A stretch of DNA of 64,000 bases from Certhia americana (lineage: Eukaryota; Chordata; Aves; Passeriformes; Certhiidae), in the NCBI GenBank assembly GCA_018697195.1, contig JAGMWU010000138.1, positions 2,890-66,889 of the forward strand. Reading direction: 5' to 3'. Both the position numbers and the translations under genes were made by a program. The notes beneath the pieces were generated by a model that did not search any database, was not told the DNA's origin, and was given only the letters and a program-made list of their open reading frames with translations. This document shows positions 42,441 through 54,829 of the stretch, piece after piece; positions within the stretch are counted from its first letter, which is position 1; each line of letters starts with the position of its first letter.

Positions 42441-42779
42441 GACTGACACTCCACAGGAGTGGACTGGAGCAGCAGCCAGGGTGCTGACATTGGGGGAAGC
42501 CTCGTGTGCCCATCCAGACTGCCTGCTGAAATAGTCTAGATGGGCATCCCTCCTCTTGGATCTCCAGTCACTGGGGGGGGCAAATCTTTACTGTCATTGT
42601 TTTATGTTAAGTGCTTTCTGTGCCTTCACTCACCACAGGTGGGGTGGATGACAACACAAGAATTAGATTAGGTAATTAGATTACACCATTAGAATGTTTT
42701 TCTTAATATTAATAATCCTACTTTTATATTGTCAGTTAGATTTGGGCCAGAGGTAGTAGAGTTGGTTTTTTAGTCCTAG

Positions 42780-44057
42780 GAAAAGAAGTAACAAAACCCT
42801 TTAACCTTAGCAATTGTTTGGTCTGTGGATAGGCCAGGAGGATCTGAAGACTGGCCATGGGTGGCCAGCCCAGTCAAACCTAAATGGTGGGTTAGCACCC
42901 TGAGTGAGGTTCATAATGGGATGGGATTTTGGGATGAGGAAGGAAGTCCATGGCAACTTCATTCTTCTGAAAAAGGCATTTATTTTCTAAATAAAACAGG
43001 GGGCATATACATGGAAAAAAGTATTTGTGACTGGACTTTATATTTGGGTTTAGATTGTTGGACCTCCAACTGCCCTCCTTATGATTGTTCTAAATATCAA
43101 GGCAGGTGGAATCAAACGCACATTAAGCTCACTAATGGTAGCTGGGTAAGGTGTTCCTACCATAATTACTGAAGGGATTTTTAAGGCTGTAAAGCACTGG
43201 GGAGGGACAGGTTTTTTGACCACTTATTTTTAAGCTGCCCCTGAGATAATTCCACAAGTAGAACACATGTTGTTCCTGACTATCAGTGGAAGTAGCAACA
43301 CCAGAACAGAACTCAAACCCTTTTTAATAAGTTCTGGTCCAGATCCAATAAAACACATCTGGAATGTAACTGTAGGTGGAAACCTCATGTGGGAGCTTGG
43401 AAATGTAAATATTGTGATTCTTATGGTGGGGCAACTATTGTTGGAAGACTGTTAGGCCCAGAAGCAAGCTGTATTTTCACCCACCAAATGATGAAAAATG
43501 GAAAAGCTCCTTTGCCAATGGAACCTGGGCTTTGAAAGGCCATTATTGAATTTGTGATGAACATGCTTATTGCAGGTTACCCCCAAACTGGTCAGGGATA
43601 TATTACACAATTGTTCTTTTTTTACTACCACAAGTTTAGGAAAATCGGTTAGGAATCAAAGTATACGATCTAATAGTAGAAGTTCATGAAAAATTAAATT
43701 ACTCAAATATCTGTTTGCAAATAGATGACAATGGAAAAGTAGCAAAACAGATTAAAAAAAATAATAAGAAAGCTCATGTACCAGTCCAAACATGGAACAC
43801 ATGAGAAAAGATGGACATGTTTTCATGGACTATGAGTTGAATTAATGCTGTTCTTCCTCTTATGTACTATAGTAACTCTAATCTTTTTACCATGCATACC
43901 TTCTCTAGCGCAGCTCATTCAGCATGTGATCAAGGGGATGCAAGTAGTAGCCATGCCTACTGATCCAAAAATAGCTACAAAAGGACAGAATATGAGGTTA
44001 CTGCAAAAAATAAAAAAAAAAAAAAAAAAAAAACAGGAAGAAAAAAAAATAAGATAA
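42780..44057 (+). pseudogene. env: ERV A env remnant
   Basis: A SU-like region with NLSNCLVCG (CXXC) near 42810, EDWPWVASPVKPKWW, YLGLDCWTSNCPPYDCSKY (42825-43172) and Trp/Cys-rich blocks to about 43620. At 43845-44057 a membrane anchor (MLFFLLCTIVTLIFLPCIPSL) and short tail appear. The fusion peptide, immunosuppressive segment and CX6CC motif are not found, so most of TM is deleted. An A run lies at about 44010-44033. The 340 bases between integrase and env (42441-42780) show no ORF resembling the cysteine-rich frame of B and D. Confidence 0.7.
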
Positions 44058-44085
44058 TTATTTAGAAAATAAGAAGAGGGGGGAT

Positions 44086-44548
44086 TGAAAGGAATGAGAG
44101 GGATGTGTCTTTACAAACAAACTGTGGGCCTGCTGGTAGATAAAGCCAGATACTGATAGATGAAAAACAATGGGAGGGACCATAAATTCCATAGCAATTC
44201 CACTAATTGATGCAGACTGTTGCTCACTCAAGGCTGTACTAAATTCCTGGACTTAGGGAAAAAGAACAGAGATACAAAGAAAAAGAAGTGGGGGAGGCAC
44301 ATTAGAAGGGGGTCTTAGGTGATTCTGGAAGTCTGTACCTCTCAAGTACCTCAGTCAATGGGGAAAGAGAGAGGGAAATGAGGCCAGGAAATTAGGATAA
44401 AAAGGAGGCTGTGTCCTCCAGCAATTTGAGTGACCCCATGGGAAATGCCCCATGGCCTCTCCTTTTACTCAAATAAAGTTACAGGACTCCTCTATTTCCT
44501 TTTTGGATATAAGCCTCTGACGTCATGGATTAATTTTCCTGACAAACA
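44086..44548 (+). mobile_element. ERV A 3' LTR
   Basis: 463 bp, TGAAAGGAATG...GACAAACA after polypurine tract AAGAAGAGGGGGGAT. AATAAA at 44472. Contains a palindromic CRE, TGACGTCA, at 44518-44525. The matching 5' LTR is not present; only a fragment of the same family occurs at 929-1043. Confidence 0.85.
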
Positions 44549-45119
44549 TAATCTAGCAATGTGAGTGAACTTTAATCTGTGACATAAACGACTTCTGCCA
44601 AGATCCTGAAGAGCAGAAAATAAAGGCTGTTTTTTAAAAGAAGTAAAGCCTAAAAAACCTAGAGCTCCTAGTTTTAACTGCTCCTTTAACCAGTGAGAGG
44701 TACTGAACCATGATTCTGAACGTTCACCCTGTTCCTAAACCCATCCCACCAGGGGCCAGGCTGCTTCCTAGGGTGCTAAGTCTTTGTCTCTCCGCGGCCT
44801 GACAGAGAGCTAAGGTGGGGCTGCCTGTCCCCGCAGATGCCCTTCCCGGTCGGGCTTCGCCGGCACATCAACCCTCCACGGAGCGACCCCAGGAACGGCT
44901 GCGGGCTTCCCTCGGAGCCCTCCGCGGAGCAGTCGGCAACCTCACGGAGACACACTATACAGTACCTCCCCTCAGCGCAGCTTTGAAGAGGTTTAACCAA
45001 CCCCTCCTCTGCGCAGGCGTTTGGAGGGAGGGGCAAAGCCCCGGTCATATGCGTGCCAGGGTAGGTGGAAGGGCTGGTGAAGAGCGAAATGCGCAGAAGA
45101 GGAATGTGCTAAGTGATGT

Positions 45120-45135
45120 CACGCGACGTCGCGTG
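45120..45135. promoter_or_regulatory. 16-bp perfect palindrome CACGCGACGTCGCGTG
   Basis: A fully self-complementary CpG-rich sequence in the CpG island, with a CRE-like ACGT core and an E-box-like arm on each side. A dimeric transcription-factor site is plausible. Confidence 0.5.
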
Positions 45136-45188
45136 GTGGGAGAACAGCCTCGCGTGTGCGTTGGGAAGTAGGGGGAGCCAGGCAGTTG

Positions 45189-45198
45189 GTCACGTGAC
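45189..45198. promoter_or_regulatory. GTCACGTGAC E-box (CLEAR/USF type)
   Basis: A perfect 10-bp palindrome matching the consensus bound by MiT/TFE and USF bHLH-zip factors, placed in the core of the CpG island. Confidence 0.55.
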
Positions 45199-45780
45199 GG
45201 TGGCGAGCGCCACTCCTGCTTTGTGCGCACATTGGGTAGGTATCGTGTAGGGGGGCCGGGGCTGCCTCCGGCGGGGAGGGGGGGGGGAATGGAAAGACGG
45301 GAATGCGCGCGCGCCTGCCCCCCTTCTTCACTGCCTGCCCCGTGCGCGCGGTGGCTGCGGTAGACTCGCGCGCCCAAGGGAGGCTTGGTGCCCCTTCCCA
45401 TCTTAATGGTAAGGGGGTGGCTGTTGGACCCTCAGTGGTCTGAGGCCCTGGGACGGGCCTGCCGCCTAGGGCCGGTTCCTCGTTCTGGTGTGAGCTTTTG
45501 TCCGGTGACGGGTGTCTGTTGGTACTGCCCCTCCCCGCCGGGCCTGCTTCCCCTTCCCAGCTACGGGGGGGAATGAGGGTGGTGGCGTGAGGGGAGGTGG
45601 CTCTGCCCTACTTATGCTGGCTGCCGTCTGAGGGAAGCTTTACCCTGCTCTAGATTGCTACCTTTCCCTCTTCCCCCCATTCCCTTAGGGGCCGCTGAGT
45701 AGGCCGCGGTTGCGGGTAGATCCTGCCCCAATTCAGGTTTGTGTGGGGAGGGGAAGCCCACCTGGTGGGTGTCGGGGGAA

Positions 45781-48700
45781 GTGGATTAATTTTCTGCGCT
45801 GTTCTATTCTGGAGAGGAGGTCTTGCACCCCCTTCTTCTCATTTCTCATCTCGTTACAGCTGGGGAGGGGGGTGTTCTCTCCTGAAGCATTTGTGCTTCT
45901 CCTGGCTCCTTGGGCTTGTGGGTGTGAAGAAAGGGCAGGGGATGCAGTGGACCTTTCGGAGAGGTGCATCTGGTGAAGGGAGGCATCTTTGGGTCTCTTT
46001 TTAATCTCGAGTTAGGCCAAAGGAGGGCTGGAAGCATGGGAAGGAACAAGCAGGTGAATAACTATTGATTTGTGCCTTGCGTGGGGTGTTACTTTCATGT
46101 TTTCTTTCTCTATCTCCTTCCCCAGTGCTCCCTCACTGCTGCAGTAGGGCAGCTGTGTCACAGTCATAGCTACAGAATTCACTGACGGTAACGTATTGGG
46201 AGCAACACTAGGTTACTCGAGGATATGACAATGAATGAACTGTTATTTCTGTTAAACGTTTCTACTTAGTCTTTCCTCACCCCGACTCTGTGTGCTTGTT
46301 GAGAATTGCAAGTCAGTGCAAGGCTTTATTATTGGACTGGCATTTTTTCATTTAAAAACTGAGAAAAGAAAACTCTTCTGTTTCTGCTATTGTTGCTGAA
46401 GAAAATTATAGCAGAAAAATGAGCTGATAGAAAGCCTTCTGCAGAAAAATAGAGGTAGAAAGGAACTTGGTATACCTTTGAGCTTGGTGCATGGACATGA
46501 AGAGCCCCGTTGGTTACCTTCAAAGGAACATGTGGTCTAGTGGAACAGAAACTTTGGACTTTGTGTGAAGCTGTGTAAGGGGAAGCTCATGAGGGCCACC
46601 TTGCTTTGCCTCTAGCTACCAAGCAGTAATCTGTCTTTAGTAATCTCAATTTGAGCGAATAATGAATGCTTATAATACAGCAGCAGATCAAGGTATGATA
46701 GCCTCTGGGGTAGTGGTGGTGCCTGGTGAAATGGAGGGGCTATTATGGTGTGAAAGCAGCTGTTTTCAAGAAGAGGAAGGAGCTAGATGTGAGGGAAAGG
46801 GAAGGGAGGGGAAGTAGCACTTGCCATTGAAACACAGCTCTTCACAACAAATGGTAGCAATTCAGCCTTCCAAGGCTTTGCTTTTTTAATATTTACCAGG
46901 GCCTTTTAGTAATTTCCTCAATATTGATACCTGGGCCTGATCTTTCTGTGGTGGTTTGATCTAACTTGTTTGAAGAATATATTTTTAACCTTACACTAGG
47001 TAACTTGAAGGCAAGCAAGGCTAAAACATTTCGTAGCATTAATTATGTTTGTGACTCTTGGAAGGTTACACTGAGAAACTGGATTAACTAGTGTAAATCA
47101 ATTTTGTGGAAAATGAGGCAGCTGTGTTTATAACCTAAGCAATTTAAAGGAGGTAGGGAGGAGTGGGAATGGGGCAAGCTCTGTTCTAGTTGCAGTTTTA
47201 TCAGTATGTTGATTTTTTTTTTAAAAAAGTGTTTATAGTAATAAAAACAAAGGTATGGAAATTCAGAAATTTAAACTATTTCACTTGCATTATTTTGGCC
47301 CGTCCTCAAAAAAGCTTCTGGTGCCATGAATTGCAAAAGGATTTGACAATTCAGGAGGACTTCGGAGTTACAGACTCAACACTAAAATCTAAGGAAGCTA
47401 AGGGAAAACCCAACCAAAAAATCTTGTCTGTTATCAGGAGTGTGTGTGTGGTTTTTAGTTGTGGGATTTTTTTGGTTTTTTTTTGTGGTGTGGTTTGTTT
47501 GGTTTTTTTTTTTAGTTTTTCCAATTTTTAAGCTACCTTTATAGAACTTAGGAGCAGATTTTTGGTGTTTTACATTTCTTTCATGGATTTTTATGTGATG
47601 CTTTCCTCATAGAATGCCATTTCTTGGTATGTTTTACATTTGTTGGTGTCCCCCTAGTGATACTTACTGATTGCAGCAGAATAGTATGCTGATTATTAGT
47701 GCTTGAGAAATTTATGTATCATGGACTGTTAATATTCTGTTAATAATTACCATTGATAGTATTACTAATGATAGTAATATTTACTTGCAATTTCAGTGAT
47801 ATTTAGTGCTAGTACTTGAATAGGTACTTCATGAAAGACTAGAAATACAAACTAATATATTTTAGTAATTTTTTTAAGTTATCTTTGTCTCTTATTTGGT
47901 TAAAGCACATGAGCAGAACTCTGAAGACCTGTTTTCTGTGCCTGGGTTTGCAAAAGCTTCATAGGACCTTAGTAAAAGAGAAGTGAAGTGACTTGTCCTG
48001 TTTGTAAGATGACAGATTAAAGAAACTTAGTGTTGTATTTGTATACTTCAAAATTATTGAATGGAAGGTGCTGGAGGAAATATGTGTTATTATTTTGCCT
48101 GAGATTTTTGTTGAATTTATAGTTTGTGGGTTTTTTTCTAATATAGTCTGTTTGTAGCCCATTATGTCCTCTTTGCTTCTCAGAGACCTAGTTTTGACTT
48201 GTACTGTTTTTCATATAACTTTCCTAATCAGGTTATGCTCATTAAAGTGAGCACCAGGATGAAAGATTGGGAAGTAGCTCCTTTACAATTGCCTCAGGTT
48301 CATGTTTTGCAAAAATAATATAGTTTCTCTGTTTTGCTCTGATGTGAAAGTCCATACTCTCATTTTGGCCATTCAAACTGGGAGTTTGTTGGAACTACCC
48401 ATCTGCCTGGGGTTCCTGCAGGCTGTTTCAGGTGTGGTACCCTCAGCCCTTTTCTTCCCACTCCTTTGCAATGCTGCAAAGAGTAAACAGTGACTAAAGA
48501 CAGAGTAGAGGTGATACAGTCTGATGCCTAAGGCCTCATAGCTTGCTCAGCTTGCTTTTACTATATAATTATTTTGCTGAGCATATTGTTTTATTTATGT
48601 TCCCTCTAGACTAAAGCTTGTAAGATAGCTTATGTGAGCAACTTTGCTCAGCTCCCTTGGAGTTGTTTCTACTCTCAGTTCTCTTTAATTTTTTTGTTTT

Positions 48701-51700
48701 TTGTTCAGCTGTCTTTGTGGAAGCTGCAAGACACTGTGGCTTCTTTTGAAGGTAAAATTGCCAAGCTTTTTTCCCCTCCCTCCCTCCCTCCCCAGCTTCT
48801 TAAATCAGTCTTCCAGTAGATGAGCTTGGAGGAGTTCTTAACCTGGATGTGTGTAGCATTTTGCATTAAAAATGATGAAATGTTTTCCATATTGAGAAAT
48901 CTTTGATCTTTCTCAAGACTTAAGGTTTGCTCAAAGTGATATTTATATTGTAAACTTTATGGCTGAGGTGGGTTTTTTTTTTTTTTTTTTGCTTTATTGT
49001 ACAGGAACCACTGGTTATTACAGATCTGCAAAAGATGCAGATTCAGTGGAATTTGTGTTACAGGATCATTCACTTTTTGAATCCAAAGTTAAATGGAGAA
49101 AACACAAACACTTTCTTAACCTCCAAATTTATATTATTAGGTTGTACTTTTTTTAACCTGCTTTAATGGGGGGGGGGGAAATACCCATCTTAATCTGTTA
49201 GGCAGCCCTATAGTTGAAGGTGTAAAATTTAAATTCAGTAGCCGTGATCATATTCCTAAACATTTTTAATGGTTAACTGTAGAGAGGGGAAATTTTTCTG
49301 CAATTTTATTCTGTGTGGTATAGTCTTCATCTAGAACATTTCAGTTGTATTTCTTATGACTAAAATACTGTTCCTGGAAGTAGGATGATGTTTTAGAGAC
49401 CATATTGAGATTGCTTTTGAGCAAAGAAAATGAATTATTATTTGTAACTGTATTTGAGCAAAGAAAACAATTTATTTTCAACTGTATTTATTTTGTTAAG
49501 TGTTTTCAGGATGATGGATATAATAATATAGAATGAAGCATATGGCTTCTGAAAACCCTTTTGTTTCCTCTATTTGGTTTCAGATGTTAACTGAATTGTG
49601 GTTTTTTATCATAAAAGACTTGTGCCCATTGCCTCTGGTCCTGTCACTGGGTACTGCTGAAAAGAGCCTGGCTCTGTTTTTGCACCTTCCGTTTAGGTAT
49701 TTATATGCTTTGAGACACCTTCCTCAAAGCTGTCTTCTTCTCTAGGTTAAGCTACTTGACATAGTCAAGTCTGTAGTCTTTCAGACAAACTCGAGGCCAT
49801 ATGCTCTTACATGCCTTTGAGAAGGAGGTGGATTAATGATTGAATTTAGTGTAGGGGTGGTGGTAACAGTAATTCTTGACTCTTGATAGGTGGAGAGGTG
49901 GGTGGGTTTGGGATGTGTGTTTAAAGTGCTGTGAAAATGCAATAGGATGCATATTTCAAATCCAAATAACTTGTTATTGCAAATAATGAGTAATTGGCTG
50001 TATTTGCTCTAGCTGAAATGAAGGCTATAATTTGGCAGTTCTGTAAGGAAAAAAACAGGTCAAGCATTTAATTGTCTGATAGTGATAAAATTGCTTAAGT
50101 CAGGTGTATGTTCTGTCTTAGAATTGTGTGGATTGTAAATGATGGTTTAGTGTACATATAGCATGTAGGATAATCTAGGCTGAAGTGCAATATGATCTCT
50201 AAAGCTGATACTTGTAATATTTTAATACTGTTGCTAGAATTGAACACCATAGTTAGCAAAGCATATATTCCAGATGCAGTCTTAGAATTCTAAGGGTGAG
50301 ATGCTGCAATTAATACAAATAAGTTGAGATGTGAGGAGTACAAATCCCTTTTCTTTCAAAATGAATAACTTGATCTTGCAGCAGAGTGCTTGGTCTTACA
50401 GATTGATGGTGAAATAGGTGACTCATCTTGGCATGTTTTAGAAAACAGGCTTTATACTTAGGCATTTTAATGTTGCATTGTACAGCATATAAAGTCAGCA
50501 TACATCTGTGGGGTCAAGGGCTGTAATTTTAGTATAGCATGGTAATGAATGATCCTGTAAAATACAAAAATATAGTTAAAAGGAGATATAAGCTTTAAAA
50601 ATGAGTGAATAAATTCCTCTGAAAAAAGTTTCTTAATGGTCTATCAATAGGAAGGAAATTTTTAAGAAAAAATATTTGCTAATTTAGAATTTTCAAACTT
50701 AAAAAAAAAAGATTCTTTGCACATTTTTATTATAAGCTACTCTGGTTTGGAAAGAAATGGTAGAGTACAGTGAGAACCTCCTTTCAGAGACCGAAAACAC
50801 ATGGCAGTCAAACAACATATAAACCCAGACATGCAGAAAAAGGTAAAGATGGGGAGCTGGAGCAGTGACTGTGGGTCTAGGAGAAGTCCAAGGGTGGTTC
50901 ACCCCCAATTCTGTTGGAAAGAAAATAAATACTGAATTAAGTGCAATAAGAATTTCGGCAATTTGACATCATATGTAACTTGTCTCTTTGGTATCTTTAA
51001 AAAAGAAAAAATAAAATTTATCTCCCACTTCCTCGTTAATTTCTTAATCTTTGTTAAACACACAAGAACAGCTTGGATGACTTTTTGATAAAATTGCATG
51101 GTAGTATGTTTGAAGTTGTAAAGATTGTTAATCCTTCATTTCTTTTGGATAGTTTAGTATTATTTTGGTGTAGATTGGATAGACCTGGCCTCATAAAAAA
51201 TTCTAGGGCAACATAACAAGAATATGTGAATTTACATGTGACACCAAGTTGAGAAGTTGTGATCATGAGAAAAATAATGCTCAAAATAAAGTAGGAAAAT
51301 TTGGGGGTAAAATCAAGTTTTCTGACTGAAGCAGGTCAAGATGATGTTTAGTATCAAAAGAAATTAATAAACCCCACCTTGTTTAAAGCTAGACAAAATG
51401 CTAACAATGGTTGTGACAACAGAAGGAGCAATCCAGAGTTGGCAGATAAATAAAAATGATCTCTTATAGCTTTCAGTTCTTGATACTGTTTCTGTGGTGA
51501 CAGCTTGTAGTTGTGATGTATTAGATATGACCTGAAATTTGATTTTAACAGAATAAACTGTTTGGGTTCTATCTGTGCTATGGATTGAACTTTGAATGAA
51601 TATACAACCAGGTCCCAAATATGAACTAAAACTATTGTCATGATATTTTCTCCCAAACTCTGCTCAGCTAACCTTCACTTGTGTGTGACATCAGGAAGGA

Positions 51701-52364
51701 TGTTTTCTGGTTGCAGAGGGTAATTATTTTCATCCCTGAAAAACCTAGTTGGTTTTTTTTTCCTCAGCTAGAAAAACCTTTTCTTTTGTGAAGAACTAGT
51801 TAATGTTTTTTTACAAGCCTCCTAGTTAATGCAGCATATAATTCAGTCTGAATATTTGTTGCAGGGGGTGACCAGGCTATAGTTCTGCTAGCTGCTTCTT
51901 TGTTGGAAGTTGTAGACACTGTAGTGCCCTTTCACTGAATGCTACTAAGGAAACCCTAGGAGGGAAAATACCAAGGGCTTTACGTTTTTCTCGTTTTCAT
52001 TGTTGAGAAACAGGTATGAAGAAGTTTGCAATACTGATTGTTTGTTCTTCACTGAATGTAGCAGTGATGGAATAAACAGCAATTATACTGTGTATTGACT
52101 TGGTTAGCATTTTCTTTTATCTCCTTAGGCTAGAAAGTAAGAGAGCAGAGGACTTGGAAATGGAGGTGTTCCTTTCCTCCTGTAGCAAGAGGAAGTAGAG
52201 TGTGTCCATGGCTGTGCAGGCATAAGGGCCCACCTCTGAGCCACTGGTTTCTCTGTTTCCTGACCTGAGATACTGAGTCAGTTCAGGACAGCATATGGTG
52301 TGCTGAGTGATGGGAATACATTCTCTCTTCTACTTTGGTAGTTTTTAACAGAATCAACTAGTAT
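45781..52364 (+). other. UBAP2 intron 1, proximal part without recognised genes
   Basis: About 6.6 kb of AT-rich sequence with T runs and a few short simple repeats (for example GGGGGGGG at 49169, TTTT runs at 48970). No ORF with recognisable similarity and no clear LTR or LINE were found on either strand. Interpreted as intron on the basis of flanking promoter and exon. Confidence 0.5.
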
Positions 52365-52665
52365 GAAAAAGATGTTTGAGATCATAGAGTCCAACCTATG
52401 ACCTAACACCACCTTGTCAACTAGACCATGGCACTAAGTGCCATAATCAGTCTTCTCTTAAACATCTCCAGGGATGGTAACTTCACCACCTCCCTGGGCA
52501 GCCCATTCCAAAGCCAAATCACTCTTTCTGTGAAGAACTTCTTCCTACTGTCCAGCCTAAACCTCCCCTGGTATACCTTAAGACTCTGTCCTCTTGTTGT
52601 GTTGCTGGTCACCTGGGAAAAGCCTGACCCTCGCCTGGCTACAACCTCCTTTCAGTGAGGGTTTG
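52365..52665 (-). mobile_element. CR1 LINE, 3' end
   Basis: Minus-strand ORF 52421-52612 encodes the typical C-terminal end of CR1 ORF2 ([16 protein letters not shown], then [18 protein letters not shown]). The element ends at the plus side with the inverse of GGTTGGACTCTATGATCTC, the usual CR1 3' end. A 5'-truncated copy. CR1 is the dominant LINE of birds and other reptiles. Confidence 0.9.
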
Positions 52666-54829
52666 CATAAAAAAAAGCCTTTTCTATGACAGAGAACAAG
52701 AAATTAGGTCCAACTATCAAAGATGACAGGAACATGTATTTAATTTTTCCTTCAGATCTTAGAATATCAGACAGGCAAGAAGTTTTCTTCAATTATTACT
52801 CAGCAAAGAAACATACTTTTAAAATGAACTTGCTGTTGCCCCTTCCTCACATGTTCCCCATGATGGCTGCCTCTCAAAGAGAATTCCTATTTTCTATATA
52901 TTATATTTCTATGTGGACCAGTTCAGCTTTTTTTTTTTTTCTTTTCTTTTTTCCTCCCTTTCTCTCTCTATTTCATGGCAATAGCTGAGGTCTGGTCTGT
53001 GTTATGGTCTAGTAAAGTCCTCTAGTTCTGATGGTCCTGAGAGCAGTGCTTAGATATATAGTCTAACTGCATGTTATTTTCCAACTCTGTTACTTAAAGT
53101 TCCTTTACAGTCAATGGCAAGTGCTGGTAACTAGTGCATCTCACAGGTCCTTGCCAACATGAGGCTTATAATTAGGACAGGGATCAGGATTTTATTCTTT
53201 TTGCATGTGGAAGTTCAGCTGGTTGCTATCTAAAATGGTGGTGTTCTTGCAGAAAGGCATCAAAAGATGACAATAGTGACTGTAGATATTGATGTTTGAA
53301 ACATAAGTTTGAGCTCTCTGAATCTTCTAGGACATTCACTCTCTTTTGATTTTCCAGAATCAGGACAAATCAGGAATGTTGTCTTCTGACATCAGCAGTG
53401 CTAGGTGGGTATTGCTAACCAGGTTTTTAGTAGTATGAAGATTGCCTTGGTTGTGTGAAAGATAAAGCCCTAGGTGGAAGTTAGTTAGGCTTCTCCAATT
53501 TTGGTGCAATTGTCCTTTGTTATTTGTTTTTTTAAATACCAGTGAAAATTGATTTTGGGGAAATTTAGATTCCTCCTTCAGAAATTTCTGTATGAATAAG
53601 GGTACTTGTTGCATCTGAAGTTTGAATGTTTATGAAGAAATTGAGGGCAAGTCTTTTGGAGGTTTATTGGGTGTAGCTGGCAGATTTTGATTAAAACAAG
53701 GATAATCATCAGCAGTATATACTAAAATGTAAAGCATCTGTTAGGCAGAGACACTGGTATAATGGCAAAGATATATATTGTGAGATTAGAAAATTTTATT
53801 TTTTAAGTAATACTAATCATATTGCTTGACTTTTGTGATTGAAACTTGCTCTACTAGTGGAAAACATGCCCTGTTCAGTTCCCCTTCCACATCATGCTTT
53901 TGAGAGGGGCTCTGGATGTGTAACCAGCCTTTGCCTAACTCCAGTCTTTTGATGGTGAACATTTTGTTCTCTTACAAAGCAATGCTGTCTTTTCTTTATT
54001 TGCAAGACCTATTTGTATATTTGTCTTCCTCTGTATAACATCTGTTTAGGAATAGTAATCCTTGAAATGAACTTTTTTTTGCTGGTAGTGAAAAAGTATT
54101 GATTTCTCTAAATTGGGGGTGTTCTTAGGTCATTATAGGTTGAATTGACAGAATAATAATTTAGACTAACAACTCATTGGGTTTTAAGAGTGTTTGCTTG
54201 TTTTAGTATGCTTTGGTAACACAAGTGGAAGTGTATATGTTAGTTTATGTGTTGGTACTCTGTCCACTCCTGGCAATCTTCTTTTATTGGTAAAACATGA
54301 AAGTGTATTGATAATACGTTTTCTCTCTCCTGTGATGTTCCACCAGTGATGCAGGTCTACTCCTGGCCATCAATATTCTTCCGATTTACCACAGAAAATT
54401 AAGATGAGACGGAAATCCTCCCAGGATCCATAAGCTCAGTTTTGGTGTTGTTGGCTTGGGACATTACAGACACTGAGTAATCAGCACCACTTGAGGAACA
54501 TCGGACTTGGAAACTTTTTCCCTTTCAAGCAGTAATAAAGGTGGTGAAATGCTTTAGGCAACAGCTACAGGCACATTTATTTTCCTCCACTCTTTTTTTC
54601 TCATGCTTATATCATGCTACTGCATAGCAGTAAAATCTGCACTTATTGTACATGTACAGTAGTCATGCCATCATGAAGCAGTATCCTGCAGCCTTGTTCC
54701 AGCTCTGTCATTATGAGAAATCCTAAGTAACTTTGTGATTAGAGTATTGTGATTTAGGTATAGCATTCTCCAATTTAGTGCTCCCACTAAAATCATGCTG
54801 CTGCTTGCTCTCCCCTCCCTTTCCCCCTC
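52666..54829 (+). other. UBAP2 intron 1, unannotated stretch
   Basis: About 2.2 kb of intronic sequence with a T/C-rich tract at about 52929-52972. No coding, RNA or mobile-element feature is recognised. Confidence 0.4.

Larger units (their letters stand above)
44780..45780 (+). promoter_or_regulatory. UBAP2: CpG-island promoter, probable UBAP2 first exon
   Basis: The only CpG-dense, GC-rich non-viral stretch in the window, upstream of and on the same strand as the UBAP2 coding exon. It has no TATA box but contains TGCGCA (NRF1-like) repeats, GTCACGTGAC (45189-45198), a 16-bp palindrome (45120-45135) and a CGCGCG-rich part near 45304. The first exon is presumably non-coding. Candidate splice donors are AATG|GTAAGG at 45409 and TTGG|GTAGGT at about 45236; I cannot choose between them. 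ORFs across the island are composition artefacts. Confidence 0.7.

Noticed and set aside
44815..45401. Overlapping ORFs of 118 codons on both strands in the CpG island
   Set aside because: Expected from CpG-rich composition around a promoter; no recognisable protein and no shared start context.
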